Below, in pieces: positions 36,240 through 45,994 of a stretch of 64,000 nt of DNA; positions within the stretch are counted from its first letter, which is position 1, and each line of letters starts with the position of its first letter. The DNA is from M55B127 sp035269185 (GTDB lineage: Bacteria > Bacillota > Halanaerobiia > Halanaerobiales > M55B127). A program made the position numbers and the translations under genes. The stretch spans positions 11,689 to 75,688 of the forward strand of contig CAYSHP010000005.1 in the NCBI GenBank assembly GCA_964430875.1, in the 5' to 3' direction. The notes under the pieces were generated by a model that had not been told where the DNA came from, made no database searches, and saw only the letters and a program-made list of their open reading frames with translations.

Positions 36240-38792
36240 TTATTTTTCTTTTGTTTTTTGACGTGAGGTTCTATAATATATCCAAATTAGTAATAAAACT
36301 AATAAAATAATTGCCGCTAAATATATATATCTTTTATTCTCTTCTAATAATGTTTTTAAATCATTAAGATATCCCTTATATAATTTAGGTTGTTTTTCTT
36401 TTAATATTTGAAAGGTTTGATAGTTTTCATCATTAAATACAAGAAGATCTCCATTTAAATCATTAATTCCCCCGTTTGCAATAACCTTATTTAACATACT
36501 TTCTAAACTATTTATATTATTACTGTTTATAATCATAACTTCTTTATCATTATATTTTGTTAAATCAATATAACTTAGGTTGTTATTTGTTTTGAACTCG
36601 GTAATTATTTCTTCACTATTTTTAATGAGAAACCGGTCATTATCTAATGCAATCTTTGAATTAAATTTACTGTTTGCTCTTTTCTCTCCAATTATTATAT
36701 ACCAATTCTTATTATCATTATTATCAAAATTATAATTAGAATAATAATTAACATTAAAATTATTATAAATTGAATCCTCTTCATGGATTGAACCAAACAA
36801 TAAGGCTGTTGTTTTTAATAATTTATCTGAATTATTTTCATCAACTAATATTTGACCATTGCCTTTAAAGTTATTTACTAAATTTTCAAAAGTATTTTTT
36901 TTATACAGATTACCTGCAACTGAAAAATAACTTTCTGGATTGATATATGTTTCCATTAAGTTACTATAATTACTCAAGATTTTAGAAGGGTATTGGCTAA
37001 ATTGAATCTTCAGATCATTGATTTGTTCTAATTCACTGCCTTCAATAGTTACTAATTTATCTTTAAAATAACTGCTTTTTTCTAATTTTTCACTATATAC
37101 TAATTTATTATTTATATATACTTTCAGATAAGCCGGATTATCAAAAGGAATAAAATAACTGCCGGTTAAGTGTAAATTAAGATCTTTCGGCCAATTATTA
37201 AAAAGGTTTATTGGTAGATGGTATTGATAATTGATTTCTCCCCAACCTTTTCTATTGGCTTTAAATGAATCGATTTTAAAAGAACTCAATTTATAATCAA
37301 TTTCTTGTTTTAAATTATATTTATTAACATCCAAATAATTTGCATTAATTAACTTTAAAAAATCGGATAATATAAAATCAATATCTTCAGGTGCTATAAG
37401 TAGTGTCATGGTTTCATCTATTTTAGTTTCCTGAAAATCTTCAGATACTACTATATTTCTAACTCTATTATTATAATTATTGAAATCAATCTCTTTCGCA
37501 CTTGATTTTAAATTTATAGAAGGAGGTAAATTATTATATATTCTATTAAGATAAGTATATAATTTTATATAGTCATGAAATTCTTGCCGACTTAATTTTC
37601 CTTCATAAAATAGGTTTATTTTTGTAGCTTCTATACCTAAAAAATTATTTAATTGATAAGTTTGGTTATTCTTTAATTTAAATTCAACACCACTTGTATT
37701 GTCTATTTTTATCCACATATTTTCATATAAAGCTGGGCTGAAATTTTTTTCTCCATTTCGGATCTTAGCTTTGATTTCTAACTTTAAATTATTTATATCT
37801 CCAAGATTTATCGGTAATAAAAGCTTATAATTATTACTATTAGTTTTGAAATTATACTGTTTAACATGTCTGTTGTTTATAAGAATATCGATTGCCGATA
37901 ATTCATTGATAAATTTAGATGTTTCTAAATTTAATTTTAAATATACTTTTTCTTCTATGATTTTATCTGAAAGCGGTATATTTAATACAAAAGAATTTTC
38001 CCAACCTCTTAAATATATATCATTATTATATCCAAAATCCTTTAGTGTATAAAAAACATCCTGCGTGTTTTCCTGTTTAAATAAATTAACTATTTCATCA
38101 TCTTTAAAGACAAGATAGTAATTACTATTATTTTGAACTTTACCATTAAAATTATCAATAGAATAATCAACTCTAGTTCCATTTGGGTACAAAAATTTAG
38201 CATTATTTTTACCATTTTTTTCTAAGAAGGCACTTTTAATATTATATGTTTCGTTATTTTTATAATATGCTAGTTCTTTATTCTCTGTTAAAATTTCTGT
38301 TAATTTTTTTTCTGTTTTCGCTTCTTTAATGTTCTTATTATTCTTGTTTTCTTTTGCTTTTTCATTGCTGGGGTTTTCATCCTTAATTATTTCCTCATTT
38401 AGATTATCTTTTTTATCTTCATTAATTTGTGTGTTTTTTTGCTCTTTATTAATCTCTTTTTTACCATTTTTATCTCTAACCTTATCTTCAGTAAAATTAA
38501 AATCTACTTTTCTTACATAAGCTTCCTTTACTATGTTTTGTATTTCATTTAATATTTTTTGAGCAGAGTTATAATTAGTAAAATTACCAACAAATACAAA
38601 ATATCTATTACTTTGCTTATATTTGTAAACATCTAAACCTCTCTCAACTAATTTTTGAGATAGATTTTGTGCATTGGATTCTTTACTGAAATAACCGGTT
38701 TGTACAGTATATGTAACTGCACTTACTGTAGTTGAAGATATTATTAAGATAAAAATTATTATAAAAAAAGACTTTAATTTAATATTAATCAC
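36240..38792 (-). CDS. SPOR-domain BcsB-like periplasmic protein
   Basis: An 850-residue exported protein. A signal peptide (1-26) is followed by a SPOR murein-binding domain (about 28-100, VQTGYFSKESNAQNLSQKL, YFVFVGNFTNYNSAQKIL). Next comes a Lys/Glu/Asn-rich linker (about 105-175), then a long beta-rich region (about 200-780) resembling the BcsB cellulose-synthase co-subunit, with jelly-roll-like segments (IDILINNRHVKQYNF, YLKVYINNKLVYSEKL). One C-terminal helix (about 820-840) ends in basic residues. BcsB guides nascent glucan through the periplasm with BcsA. Here the partner is a degenerate GT2 protein. A SPOR-BcsB fusion is unusual. Confidence 0.7.
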   Translation of the reverse strand: MINIKLKSFFIIIFILIISSTTVSAVTYTVQTGYFSKESNAQNLSQKLVERGLDVYKYKQSNRYFVFVGNFTNYNSAQKILNEIQNIVKEAYVRKVDFNFTEDKVRDKNGKKEINKEQKNTQINEDKKDNLNEEIIKDENPSNEKAKENKNNKNIKEAKTEKKLTEILTENKELAYYKNNETYNIKSAFLEKNGKNNAKFLYPNGTRVDYSIDNFNGKVQNNSNYYLVFKDDEIVNLFKQENTQDVFYTLKDFGYNNDIYLRGWENSFVLNIPLSDKIIEEKVYLKLNLETSKFINELSAIDILINNRHVKQYNFKTNSNNYKLLLPINLGDINNLKLEIKAKIRNGEKNFSPALYENMWIKIDNTSGVEFKLKNNQTYQLNNFLGIEATKINLFYEGKLSRQEFHDYIKLYTYLNRIYNNLPPSINLKSSAKEIDFNNYNNRVRNIVVSEDFQETKIDETMTLLIAPEDIDFILSDFLKLINANYLDVNKYNLKQEIDYKLSSFKIDSFKANRKGWGEINYQYHLPINLFNNWPKDLNLHLTGSYFIPFDNPAYLKVYINNKLVYSEKLEKSSYFKDKLVTIEGSELEQINDLKIQFSQYPSKILSNYSNLMETYINPESYFSVAGNLYKKNTFENLVNNFKGNGQILVDENNSDKLLKTTALLFGSIHEEDSIYNNFNVNYYSNYNFDNNDNKNWYIIIGEKRANSKFNSKIALDNDRFLIKNSEEIITEFKTNNNLSYIDLTKYNDKEVMIINSNNINSLESMLNKVIANGGINDLNGDLLVFNDENYQTFQILKEKQPKLYKGYLNDLKTLLEENKRYIYLAAIILLVLLLIWIYYRTSRQKTKEK

Positions 38793-38816
38793 CTTCTTTA
38801 GGTTTAAAACTTTTGC

Positions 38817-39761
38817 TTACTTATTTAAAAATTCTTTAACATCTTCTTTTTGGGGTAATTTAGACATGGCCCCTTCTTTTTTTACCACTAAAGCAGAACA
38901 ATAGTTAGCGAACTCACAAATATCTTCTATTACTTGGTTAGACATCTCTTCTAACTTTTTATCACTATTATCAATACGGTTTAAAAAGGCTGATACAAAT
39001 GCATCACCAGCTCCGGTGGTATCTACCGCCTTAACTTTTTGAGCAGGTACATGAATTAATTTATCTTTATAAAAATATACACCTTTATCACCATCTGTAA
39101 TTAAAACGAGGCTGATTTGATTTTTATTTTTAATCTGCTCTGCCCCTTCCTCAATTCCTTCAAAACCAGTAAGGAAGTCCAGTTCTTCTTTTGATAATTT
39201 AAGAATATCAACCTGTCCTAAGACAGCCTTAATTATTTTTTTAGCCTTCTCTAGATCATCCCAGAGGGATTTTCTTAAATTTGGATCATAGGAGATATAC
39301 ATATCCGCTTTATCAGCTAAATCAAGAGCATATAAAGTAGCTTTGCGTGATATCTCATTTATCATAGATATTGATCCAAAATGAAATATTTTATAATCTC
39401 CAAATAACTCTTCATCAATTTCATCTGAATTTAATAATCTATCAGCACTTTTCTCACCAAAAAAATCAAAACTACGGTCTCCATCTTCATCTAGAGTAAC
39501 TATGGATAATGCAGTTTTAGCTTCCTTAGTTAATATCATATTATTTAAATTGATCCCCTCTGCAGAAAGGGTCTCATATAAAAACCTTCCTAAAGAATCA
39601 TCTCCTACTTTACCAATAAAGGCAGTCCGGCTTTCTAATCTAGCCAATCCAACCGCTACATTAGCAGGAGCTCCCCCGGGGTTTTTCCCAAATAATTTAT
39701 TTTCTTTATCAACTGGAATAAAATCGATCAATGCTTCTCCAAGAGATATTACACCATTCAT
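38817..39761 (-). CDS. PfkB-family sugar kinase (fructokinase-like)
   Basis: A 314-residue ribokinase-fold enzyme that phosphorylates a sugar with ATP. The N-terminal GEALIDFIPVDK and the FGKNPGGAPANVAVGLARL block are typical of fructokinases (ScrK). The C-terminal motif VDTTGAGDAFVSAFL carries the catalytic Asp and anion hole. A His/GSISMI region follows the lid. Fructose is the most likely substrate, but other ketoses are possible. The upstream BcsB-like gene ends nearby on the same strand; the molybdenum hydroxylase operon is divergent. Confidence 0.9.
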   Translation of the reverse strand: MNGVISLGEALIDFIPVDKENKLFGKNPGGAPANVAVGLARLESRTAFIGKVGDDSLGRFLYETLSAEGINLNNMILTKEAKTALSIVTLDEDGDRSFDFFGEKSADRLLNSDEIDEELFGDYKIFHFGSISMINEISRKATLYALDLADKADMYISYDPNLRKSLWDDLEKAKKIIKAVLGQVDILKLSKEELDFLTGFEGIEEGAEQIKNKNQISLVLITDGDKGVYFYKDKLIHVPAQKVKAVDTTGAGDAFVSAFLNRIDNSDKKLEEMSNQVIEDICEFANYCSALVVKKEGAMSKLPQKEDVKEFLNK

Positions 39762-39935
39762 ATATTAAAACCTCCTAAAAAAAATAATTTCTCCATTATT
39801 AATTATATTATACAAAAAGACATAAAATTCCTACATTTAACTCATATTATTTTTTAAATAAAGCAGGAATTACAGAAAGTTAATTTAATATATATAAATA
39901 ATAATCATTTCTATTAAGGGAGAGGTGAGTTAATT

Positions 39936-42269
39936 TTGAGTGAAAGTTTTATTGGGAAAAAGATAAAAAGATTTGATAGTAAAGATAAAACTACTGGAAA
40001 TCAAAAGTATTTAGATGATTATAAAATAAGCGGACTGCTCTATTCTGCTATTTTAACAAGCCCTCATGCTCATGCTAAAATTAATAGCATTGATATTGAG
40101 GAAGCTAAAAAATCAAAGGGAGTAAAAAAAGTTGTAACAGGTAAAGATTATCCAACTACATTAGGTTTATATCTAGGAGATAAACCACCCCTTGCAGTTG
40201 ATAAGGTTCGCCACTTTGGAGAGCCAGTTGCAGCTGTTATTGCACAAACAAAAAAAGATGCACAAGCAGCCTTAAAAAAGATAAAAGTTGATTTTGAAAA
40301 ACTAAAAATAGTTGATTCTCCTAAAGATGCAATGAGAGAAGATTCTCCAATCTTACACAAAGACTTAGCAGATTATCATCATATACCTGATGTTTACCCA
40401 AAACCAGGTACAAATGTTGCTAATCATACTAAGATAAAAAAAGGAGATTATGAAAACGCATTTAAAGATGCAAAATACCAAATAGAAGAATCTTTTTCAT
40501 TTAAGCCAAGTGATCATGTAGCAATGGAACCAAGGTCTTCTATTGCTCAGATTAAATCAAATGGTGATGTAATTATCCATTCTACTACTCAAGCACCTTT
40601 TGTAGTAAAAGAGTTACTTTCTTTTAACTTTGAAATACCTGCCGGCAAAATTAATGTAATTGCTCCTCCCATTGGAGGCGGTTTTGGCGGAAAAGCAGGC
40701 TTACAATTAGAAAGTCTCGCCTATATTCTATCAAAAGCTGTCGATGGACGTCCAGTTAAAGTTGTAAATACTAGAGAAGATGATATGGTTACTTCACCTG
40801 GACATATTGGATTAGAAGCTGATGTAAAAATCGCTAGTGATAAAGAAGGTAATATAACCGGTATGGATCTGCAGTATTATTTTGATGCAGGTGCCTATTC
40901 AGATTACGCTGTAAATGTGAGTAGAGCGGCTGCAATTTCTTGTACTGGTCCTTATCAAGTTGACAATCTAAAATGTGATTCTTACTGTATTTATACTAAT
41001 CACCCCTTTGCTACTGCTTTTAGGGGTTTTGGACATATTGAGTTAGGATATGTAATCGAAAGAAGTATTGATATTTTAGCTAAAGAACTGGATATGGATC
41101 CAGTTGAATTAAGACTTAAAAATGCAATCCAAGAGGGAGATACTACTCCAACTCAAAGTTTAATGAATGAAAATACTGGTGACCTTAAAGCTTGTATCAA
41201 AAGAACTGCTGAACTGATAGATTGGGAGCAGGGTTCATATATTAAAAAAGGTGACAATAAAGTTATTACAAAAGGTATGGGATTATTATGGAAGTCCCCT
41301 GCTATGCCGACAAGTACCGATGCCGGTGCAATTATTACCTTTAATGAAGACGGCAGTTTGAATTTAAATAATGCAATTGTTGAAATCGGACAGGGAACTA
41401 AAACAGGCTTAGCACAAATTGTAGCAGAAGAAATGGAAATGCCAATTGAAAAGGTACATGTTAAAACAGATGTTAATACTAATAATGCTCCACATGATTG
41501 GGCAACTGCAGCCAGCAGAAGTTTAATGATGGCTGGTAGAGCAGCTATAAGTGCTTGTAAAGATGCCAAACAACAATTAAAAGAAACAGCTGCCCAGGTA
41601 TTAAGGTGCCCTGCCCAAGATTTAACAGTCGCTAATGAAAAAGTGTTTATCTCTGATGAACCTCATATTTCATTAGATGTTAAAGATGTTTGTCTAGGAT
41701 ATGTCTATGAAAATGGTAATGCAATTGGTGGTCAAGTCATTGGCCGCGGTAACTATATAGCTCGTAAACTATCTAGTATTGATCCTGAAACCGGAGAGGG
41801 TAGGCCGGACCTTGAATGGACTTTAGGAGCACAAGCAGTTGAAATAGAACTTAATCTAACTGATTATTCCTATAAGATTAAAAAAGCTGCTTCTACTATG
41901 GATGTAGGTAATGTAATTAATCCAGACCTAGCCCGAGGACAAGTTGTCGGTGCTATGGCTATGGGTATGAGTTTTGCCCGTAACGAAGGTTTTCAATTTA
42001 ATAGTCGTGAACAGGTACAAAATAATGTATTAAGAGATTATAAGATAATAAGATATGGTGAACATCCAGAATATTTAGTTGACTTTGTTGAAAATCCGCA
42101 AGGTGACGGACCTTTTGGGGCAAGGGGCCTCGGGGAACAGGGTATCATAGGTATGCCTGGTTCACTTGCCAACGCTGTATCTAGAGCGGTTGGAGTAGAA
42201 ATAAATGAACTACCCCTTCTACCAGAACTGATCTATAAATATGTAAAGGAAGGTGATAGTAATGATTAG
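39936..42269 (+). CDS. Molybdenum hydroxylase large subunit (XDH/CO-DH family)
   Basis: A 777-residue molybdopterin-binding subunit of the xanthine dehydrogenase family. It has the N-terminal hydroxylase domain (KIKRFDSKDKTTGNQKYLDDY) and Moco-binding motifs GGGFGGKAG and AFRGFGHIE. The C-terminal GARGLGEQGIIG motif contains the active-site Glu. The absence of the AYRCSFR loop excludes CO dehydrogenase. The start is TTG with GGAGAGGTG upstream. It is the first gene of an L-M-S operon and acts with the FAD and 2Fe-2S subunits on a heterocycle or aldehyde; xanthine/hypoxanthine is the leading guess. Confidence 0.9.
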   Translation: MSESFIGKKIKRFDSKDKTTGNQKYLDDYKISGLLYSAILTSPHAHAKINSIDIEEAKKSKGVKKVVTGKDYPTTLGLYLGDKPPLAVDKVRHFGEPVAAVIAQTKKDAQAALKKIKVDFEKLKIVDSPKDAMREDSPILHKDLADYHHIPDVYPKPGTNVANHTKIKKGDYENAFKDAKYQIEESFSFKPSDHVAMEPRSSIAQIKSNGDVIIHSTTQAPFVVKELLSFNFEIPAGKINVIAPPIGGGFGGKAGLQLESLAYILSKAVDGRPVKVVNTREDDMVTSPGHIGLEADVKIASDKEGNITGMDLQYYFDAGAYSDYAVNVSRAAAISCTGPYQVDNLKCDSYCIYTNHPFATAFRGFGHIELGYVIERSIDILAKELDMDPVELRLKNAIQEGDTTPTQSLMNENTGDLKACIKRTAELIDWEQGSYIKKGDNKVITKGMGLLWKSPAMPTSTDAGAIITFNEDGSLNLNNAIVEIGQGTKTGLAQIVAEEMEMPIEKVHVKTDVNTNNAPHDWATAASRSLMMAGRAAISACKDAKQQLKETAAQVLRCPAQDLTVANEKVFISDEPHISLDVKDVCLGYVYENGNAIGGQVIGRGNYIARKLSSIDPETGEGRPDLEWTLGAQAVEIELNLTDYSYKIKKAASTMDVGNVINPDLARGQVVGAMAMGMSFARNEGFQFNSREQVQNNVLRDYKIIRYGEHPEYLVDFVENPQGDGPFGARGLGEQGIIGMPGSLANAVSRAVGVEINELPLLPELIYKYVKEGDSND

Positions 42270-43098
42270 TTTTGATTTTGACTATTACCAGGCAGCTAAT
42301 GCTGAAGAAGCCGTTGAAAAATATTTAGAATTAAAAAATAAAAATAAAAATGTATCTTATTATAATGGTGGTACAGAAATAGTTACTTATGCCAGAAAAG
42401 ATAAAATGAACTTCGATGCATTAATAGATATAAAAAATATACCTGCCTGCTCTGTTTTAAAAGAAGATGACAATAAAGTAATTATGGGGGCTTCTGTTTC
42501 TCTAAATGAGATTGCAGAAAAAAATTATTTCCCACTTTTAAGTAAATCATCAGAAGTAATCGCAGACCATACCACCCGAAATCATATTACTTTGGGCGGT
42601 AATCTCACTGGTAGACTTCCCTATAAAGAAGCTCTATTACCTCTTTTAGTAGCTGAAGCAAAAGTTACTACTATAAATAAGGATGGCTATCAAACTAGGC
42701 CGATTACCGAAGTATTTGATAAAAGAATGGCTTTAGACCAGGAAGAAATTTTACTGCAAATAATTGTAGATAAAGATAAAACAAAACTGCCTTATTATCA
42801 AACTAGAAAAGTTAAGCAAAGTGAAATAGATTATCCTATTTTACACATTGCTGCCTTAAAAGAAAATGAACAAATAAAATTTGCCTTATCTTCATTATGT
42901 CCGTTCCCTTTTAGAGATGAAAATCTTGAAGAAATTATTAATGATAATTCATTAGAAAAAACCGAAAAAATTAATGAGATTGTTAATAATTTGCCGGTTC
43001 CAATCAACTCAAACCTCAGAGGGGGCAAAGAATATAAAGAAATGCTATTTCGTAATTCTTTAGATGCCTGTTTAGACAGCCTGGGAGGTGGAAATTAA
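42262..43098 (+). CDS. Molybdenum hydroxylase FAD subunit
   Basis: A 278-residue FAD-binding subunit (CoxM/XdhB type). The segment YYNGGTEIVTYARKDKMNFDALIDIKNI holds the FAD-binding GGT motif, and HTTRNHITLGGNLTGRLPYKEALLPLL is the second FAD loop. A GTG at 42253 lies in the SD; the ATG at 42262 (GGAAGGTG SD) is preferred and overlaps the large-subunit gene by 8 nt. It transfers electrons from the 2Fe-2S clusters to its acceptor. Confidence 0.9.
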   Translation: MISFDFDYYQAANAEEAVEKYLELKNKNKNVSYYNGGTEIVTYARKDKMNFDALIDIKNIPACSVLKEDDNKVIMGASVSLNEIAEKNYFPLLSKSSEVIADHTTRNHITLGGNLTGRLPYKEALLPLLVAEAKVTTINKDGYQTRPITEVFDKRMALDQEEILLQIIVDKDKTKLPYYQTRKVKQSEIDYPILHIAALKENEQIKFALSSLCPFPFRDENLEEIINDNSLEKTEKINEIVNNLPVPINSNLRGGKEYKEMLFRNSLDACLDSLGGGN

Positions 43099-43565
43099 TG
43101 AAAGCTTATAAAGGACATCAAGAAATTACCTTAAATATAAATAATGAAATTTATAATATTGTAGTAACTCCTCATGAAACATTATTAAATGTTATTAGAG
43201 AAAAACTAGAATTAACAGGTCCCAAACCGGGTTGTGAAAATGGTGACTGTGGAGCCTGCACTGTATTGATAGATGATAAACCTTATAAATCCTGTATGGC
43301 GCTCGCAGTTGAAATGGAAGGAAGAGAAATAACTACTGTGGAAGGACTGGAAAACACCGCTATTCAAGAGGCCTTTATTGATAAAGAAGGTTATCAATGC
43401 GGTTATTGTACATCAGGCTTTTTAGTTAATGCCTTTGCTCTTTTAGAGAAATACGAAAAACCGGAAGAAAGTACAATTAAAGAATGGTTAAGTAGTAATC
43501 TATGTAGATGTACAGGTTATGAAGGAATTGAAAAAGCGGTTGAAAAAGTCATTGATAATAGATAA
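43098..43565 (+). CDS. Molybdenum hydroxylase 2Fe-2S subunit
   Basis: A 155-residue subunit with two 2Fe-2S domains. The N-terminal plant-type ferredoxin site is CENGDCGACTVLID...SC, and the C-terminal helical site is QCGYCTSGF...CRCTGYEGI. All eight cysteine positions are present. It starts with ATG overlapping the FAD subunit stop by one base. It conducts electrons from the molybdenum site to FAD. A palindromic terminator follows, ending the operon; no Moco insertion (XdhC) gene is in the operon. Confidence 0.95.
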   Translation: MKAYKGHQEITLNINNEIYNIVVTPHETLLNVIREKLELTGPKPGCENGDCGACTVLIDDKPYKSCMALAVEMEGREITTVEGLENTAIQEAFIDKEGYQCGYCTSGFLVNAFALLEKYEKPEESTIKEWLSSNLCRCTGYEGIEKAVEKVIDNR

Positions 43566-43591
43566 GTCTTAAAAAATAATATTTGATTTAT

Positions 43592-43620
43592 AAAGCCCCA
43601 AATTAATTTGGGGCTTTCTT
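43592..43620 (+). terminator. Terminator of the molybdenum hydroxylase operon
   Basis: A 26-bp perfect palindrome, AAAGCCCCAAATT with AATTTGGGGCTTT (43592-43617), is followed by CTT and more T. Confidence 0.85.
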
Positions 43621-43703
43621 TATTGAATTATATATAAATATATGATATGTTTTTAATGTCAAATTAAATATAAAGTCAAAATCATCGAAAGGAGGTATTC
43701 ATA

Positions 43704-44861
43704 TTGTCATTTAAAGTTTTTAATTTTATTTATTATATGACTATGGCTGCGAAATCATTTTTTAACATACATTTTAGTAATCTTGGCTATACTTCTACTC
43801 AAATTGGAACAATTAATTCCATTGCTAGAGGAGTAGCACTTTTTATTTTACCAATCTGGGGTATGGCTTCAGATAATTTCAAAGCTAATAAAAGAGTTCT
43901 TCAGTTTGCAATATTTGGCACAATGGCATTTAGTTTAATATTTTTAACTACTTCAAATTTTATAATAATAATTATGTTAATGGTATTTTTATCGTCTTTT
44001 ATGAATCCAATCAGACCATTATATGATAGTTTATTGTTTAGTAATTTAGGTGAAGAAGGTCAAAATAAATATGGTCGTTATAGATTATGGGGTTCTATTG
44101 GATATACTATTATTGTGCCTATCTTAGGTTACTTCTTAGAAGGCACAAATGTTTCAAATACATTTTATGTAATGGCAGGACTTTTATTTTTAACATTGCT
44201 AATTAGTTTTAAATTACCAAAAAATAAAATACAAGAACAAACCAATACAGAAGATAATGAGAACGAAGGTAGATTTGCTCATATAGGTATACTATTTCAA
44301 AATAAATTATTTGTTGCCTTTTTAATTTATGTATTTTTTATGCAAATAACCATGAATGGTAATTTAACTTATTTCCCACTTTATGTTTTAGAATATGGTG
44401 GAAAAGAGGGACTGTTTGGACTAACTAAGATGGTAGGTTCAATTAGTGAGATATTAATTTTAATATTTTCTGATAAAATACTTGATAGATTTAATATCAA
44501 ACATATTTTTGGTGTTTCATCCTCAGCTTTTGTAATCAGATGGATCTTATTGGGCCTTTTCCCAATGAAAAGTATCTTTTTAGGATCTCAAATCTTACAC
44601 AGTCTATCTTTTGGATTATTTTATGTAACATGTGTTAACTTTATTAATAAAGTTACATGTGATGAAGCAAAATCCACTGCACAAAATGTATTCACTTCTG
44701 TTTATATCGGATTAGGAAGTATTGTTGGTAATATGGTAGGTGGAGTTATCTTTGATAAATTAGGTGGAGATATTATGTATCTAACCTGGGCAGCAGTTGC
44801 ATTCACAGCCGGTTTAGGATACTATATTTTCTTAAATCAAACAGAAAAAAGAGTAGCCTAA
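43704..44861 (+). CDS. MFS transporter (MFS_1-like)
   Basis: A 385-residue twelve-helix transporter. The segment GTINSIARGVALFILPIWGMASDNFKANKRVL carries the MFS loop 2-3 GxxxD-type motif, and the C-half resembles nucleoside:H+ symporter-like proteins (MFS_1_like). The start is TTG with an ideal AAAGGAGGT SD seven bases before. The next gene upstream is the molybdenum hydroxylase, which ends in its own terminator. Substrate is not determinable; a purine or aromatic compound would fit the neighbour, but this is speculative. Confidence 0.8.
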   Translation: MSFKVFNFIYYMTMAAKSFFNIHFSNLGYTSTQIGTINSIARGVALFILPIWGMASDNFKANKRVLQFAIFGTMAFSLIFLTTSNFIIIIMLMVFLSSFMNPIRPLYDSLLFSNLGEEGQNKYGRYRLWGSIGYTIIVPILGYFLEGTNVSNTFYVMAGLLFLTLLISFKLPKNKIQEQTNTEDNENEGRFAHIGILFQNKLFVAFLIYVFFMQITMNGNLTYFPLYVLEYGGKEGLFGLTKMVGSISEILILIFSDKILDRFNIKHIFGVSSSAFVIRWILLGLFPMKSIFLGSQILHSLSFGLFYVTCVNFINKVTCDEAKSTAQNVFTSVYIGLGSIVGNMVGGVIFDKLGGDIMYLTWAAVAFTAGLGYYIFLNQTEKRVA

Positions 44862-44879
44862 TTAAACTACTCTTTTTTT
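44845..44879. terminator. Terminator overlapping the MFS stop codon
   Basis: A 12-bp stem A6-GAGTAG (44845-44856) and CTACTC-T6 (44868-44879), with the MFS stop codon in the loop, serves the MFS gene and, in reverse, the convergent corA. Confidence 0.75.
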
Positions 44880-44921
44880 ATTCCTTTTTATTTTCTTTTT
44901 TATTTTTACTTTTAAGTATAA

Positions 44922-45980
44922 TCAAAACCAATCCTTCCATTTGAAATATATCAGCATCATGACAGCAACCACAAACATCACAATCATAACTATTGGATAA
45001 CCCATTTTCATATCAAGTTCAGGCATATACTTAAAGTTCATACCATAGACTCCAGCAATAAAGGTTAAAGGAATAAATATAGTCGCAACTATAGTCAAGA
45101 CCTGCATCACTTCATTCATCTTATTGCTTGAACTTGACATATAGATATCAAGCATCGAACTTAACATATCTCTCAATACTTCAATTTCATCAATAACCTG
45201 AGTTAAGTGATCATAGACATCTTTTAAATAAATTTCAGTTGATTCTTTAATATAATCACTTCTAGACCTTATTAACTTATTATCAATCTGAATTAAAGGC
45301 CAGACAATCTTTCTTAAAAAGATCATTTCCTTTTTATATTCCTGAATCATTTCAAGATCTCCCTGTGCTGGTTCTTCAATTAACTTATCTTCTAAGTTTT
45401 CAATCATAATACCTAGGTCTTCTAAAACAGCCAGATATTTATCTACTATAGCATCTATAAGGGTATAGGCTAAGTAATCACTGCCAGAACTCCTTATCTT
45501 ACCTTTCATCCTTCTAATACGTTCTCTTATTGGTTCTAAGGCCTCTGTCCCTTTTTCTTGAAATGAAACAACAACATCTTCATTTATAACTAAACTAATC
45601 TGAGCAGTTTTAACCTCTTTATTGTTTAAGTAGATAGAATTCAAAATGATTACAAGAGCATTTTCTTGTTCTTCTAATTTAGGCCTCTGCCTGGTATTCC
45701 AAATATCTTCAAGTACTAAGGGGTGTAAATCAAATCTAACGCCCACTTTTGAAATCACTTCTCTATCATGGACGCCATCAATATCAACCCACTTTTTATA
45801 TCCTTCTACTGGTTGAAATATTTCTTCAGATAATTCATCATATTTTTCTTCAATTATTTCTTCATTATTATAAGTGAAAACTCTTATAGTAACATCTTCT
45901 TCTTTTACTTTATCATCATATTGTAATAGTCCTGGTGGACTACCACTATCATCAATAGATTTTTTATGAAACTCTTTCAA
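44922..45980 (-). CDS. corA: CorA magnesium/cobalt channel
   Basis: A 352-residue CorA channel subunit. A large N-terminal cytoplasmic alpha/beta domain and a long helix precede two C-terminal membrane helices. The signature YGMNFKYMPELD (GMN plus MPEL) lies between them and ends the selectivity loop. A basic tail (KWKDWF) follows. It mediates Mg2+/Co2+ uptake driven by membrane potential. The SD GGAGG precedes an ATG. It is co-oriented with MscS, 14 nt downstream of it. Confidence 0.95.
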   Translation of the reverse strand: MKEFHKKSIDDSGSPPGLLQYDDKVKEEDVTIRVFTYNNEEIIEEKYDELSEEIFQPVEGYKKWVDIDGVHDREVISKVGVRFDLHPLVLEDIWNTRQRPKLEEQENALVIILNSIYLNNKEVKTAQISLVINEDVVVSFQEKGTEALEPIRERIRRMKGKIRSSGSDYLAYTLIDAIVDKYLAVLEDLGIMIENLEDKLIEEPAQGDLEMIQEYKKEMIFLRKIVWPLIQIDNKLIRSRSDYIKESTEIYLKDVYDHLTQVIDEIEVLRDMLSSMLDIYMSSSSNKMNEVMQVLTIVATIFIPLTFIAGVYGMNFKYMPELDMKMGYPIVMIVMFVVAVMMLIYFKWKDWF

Positions 45981-45994
45981 TGTATATACCTCCG

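Noticed and set aside
39936..42269. Aerobic CO dehydrogenase large subunit
   Set aside because: The AYRCSFR active-site loop is absent; the sequence has AFRGFG as in xanthine dehydrogenase-type enzymes.
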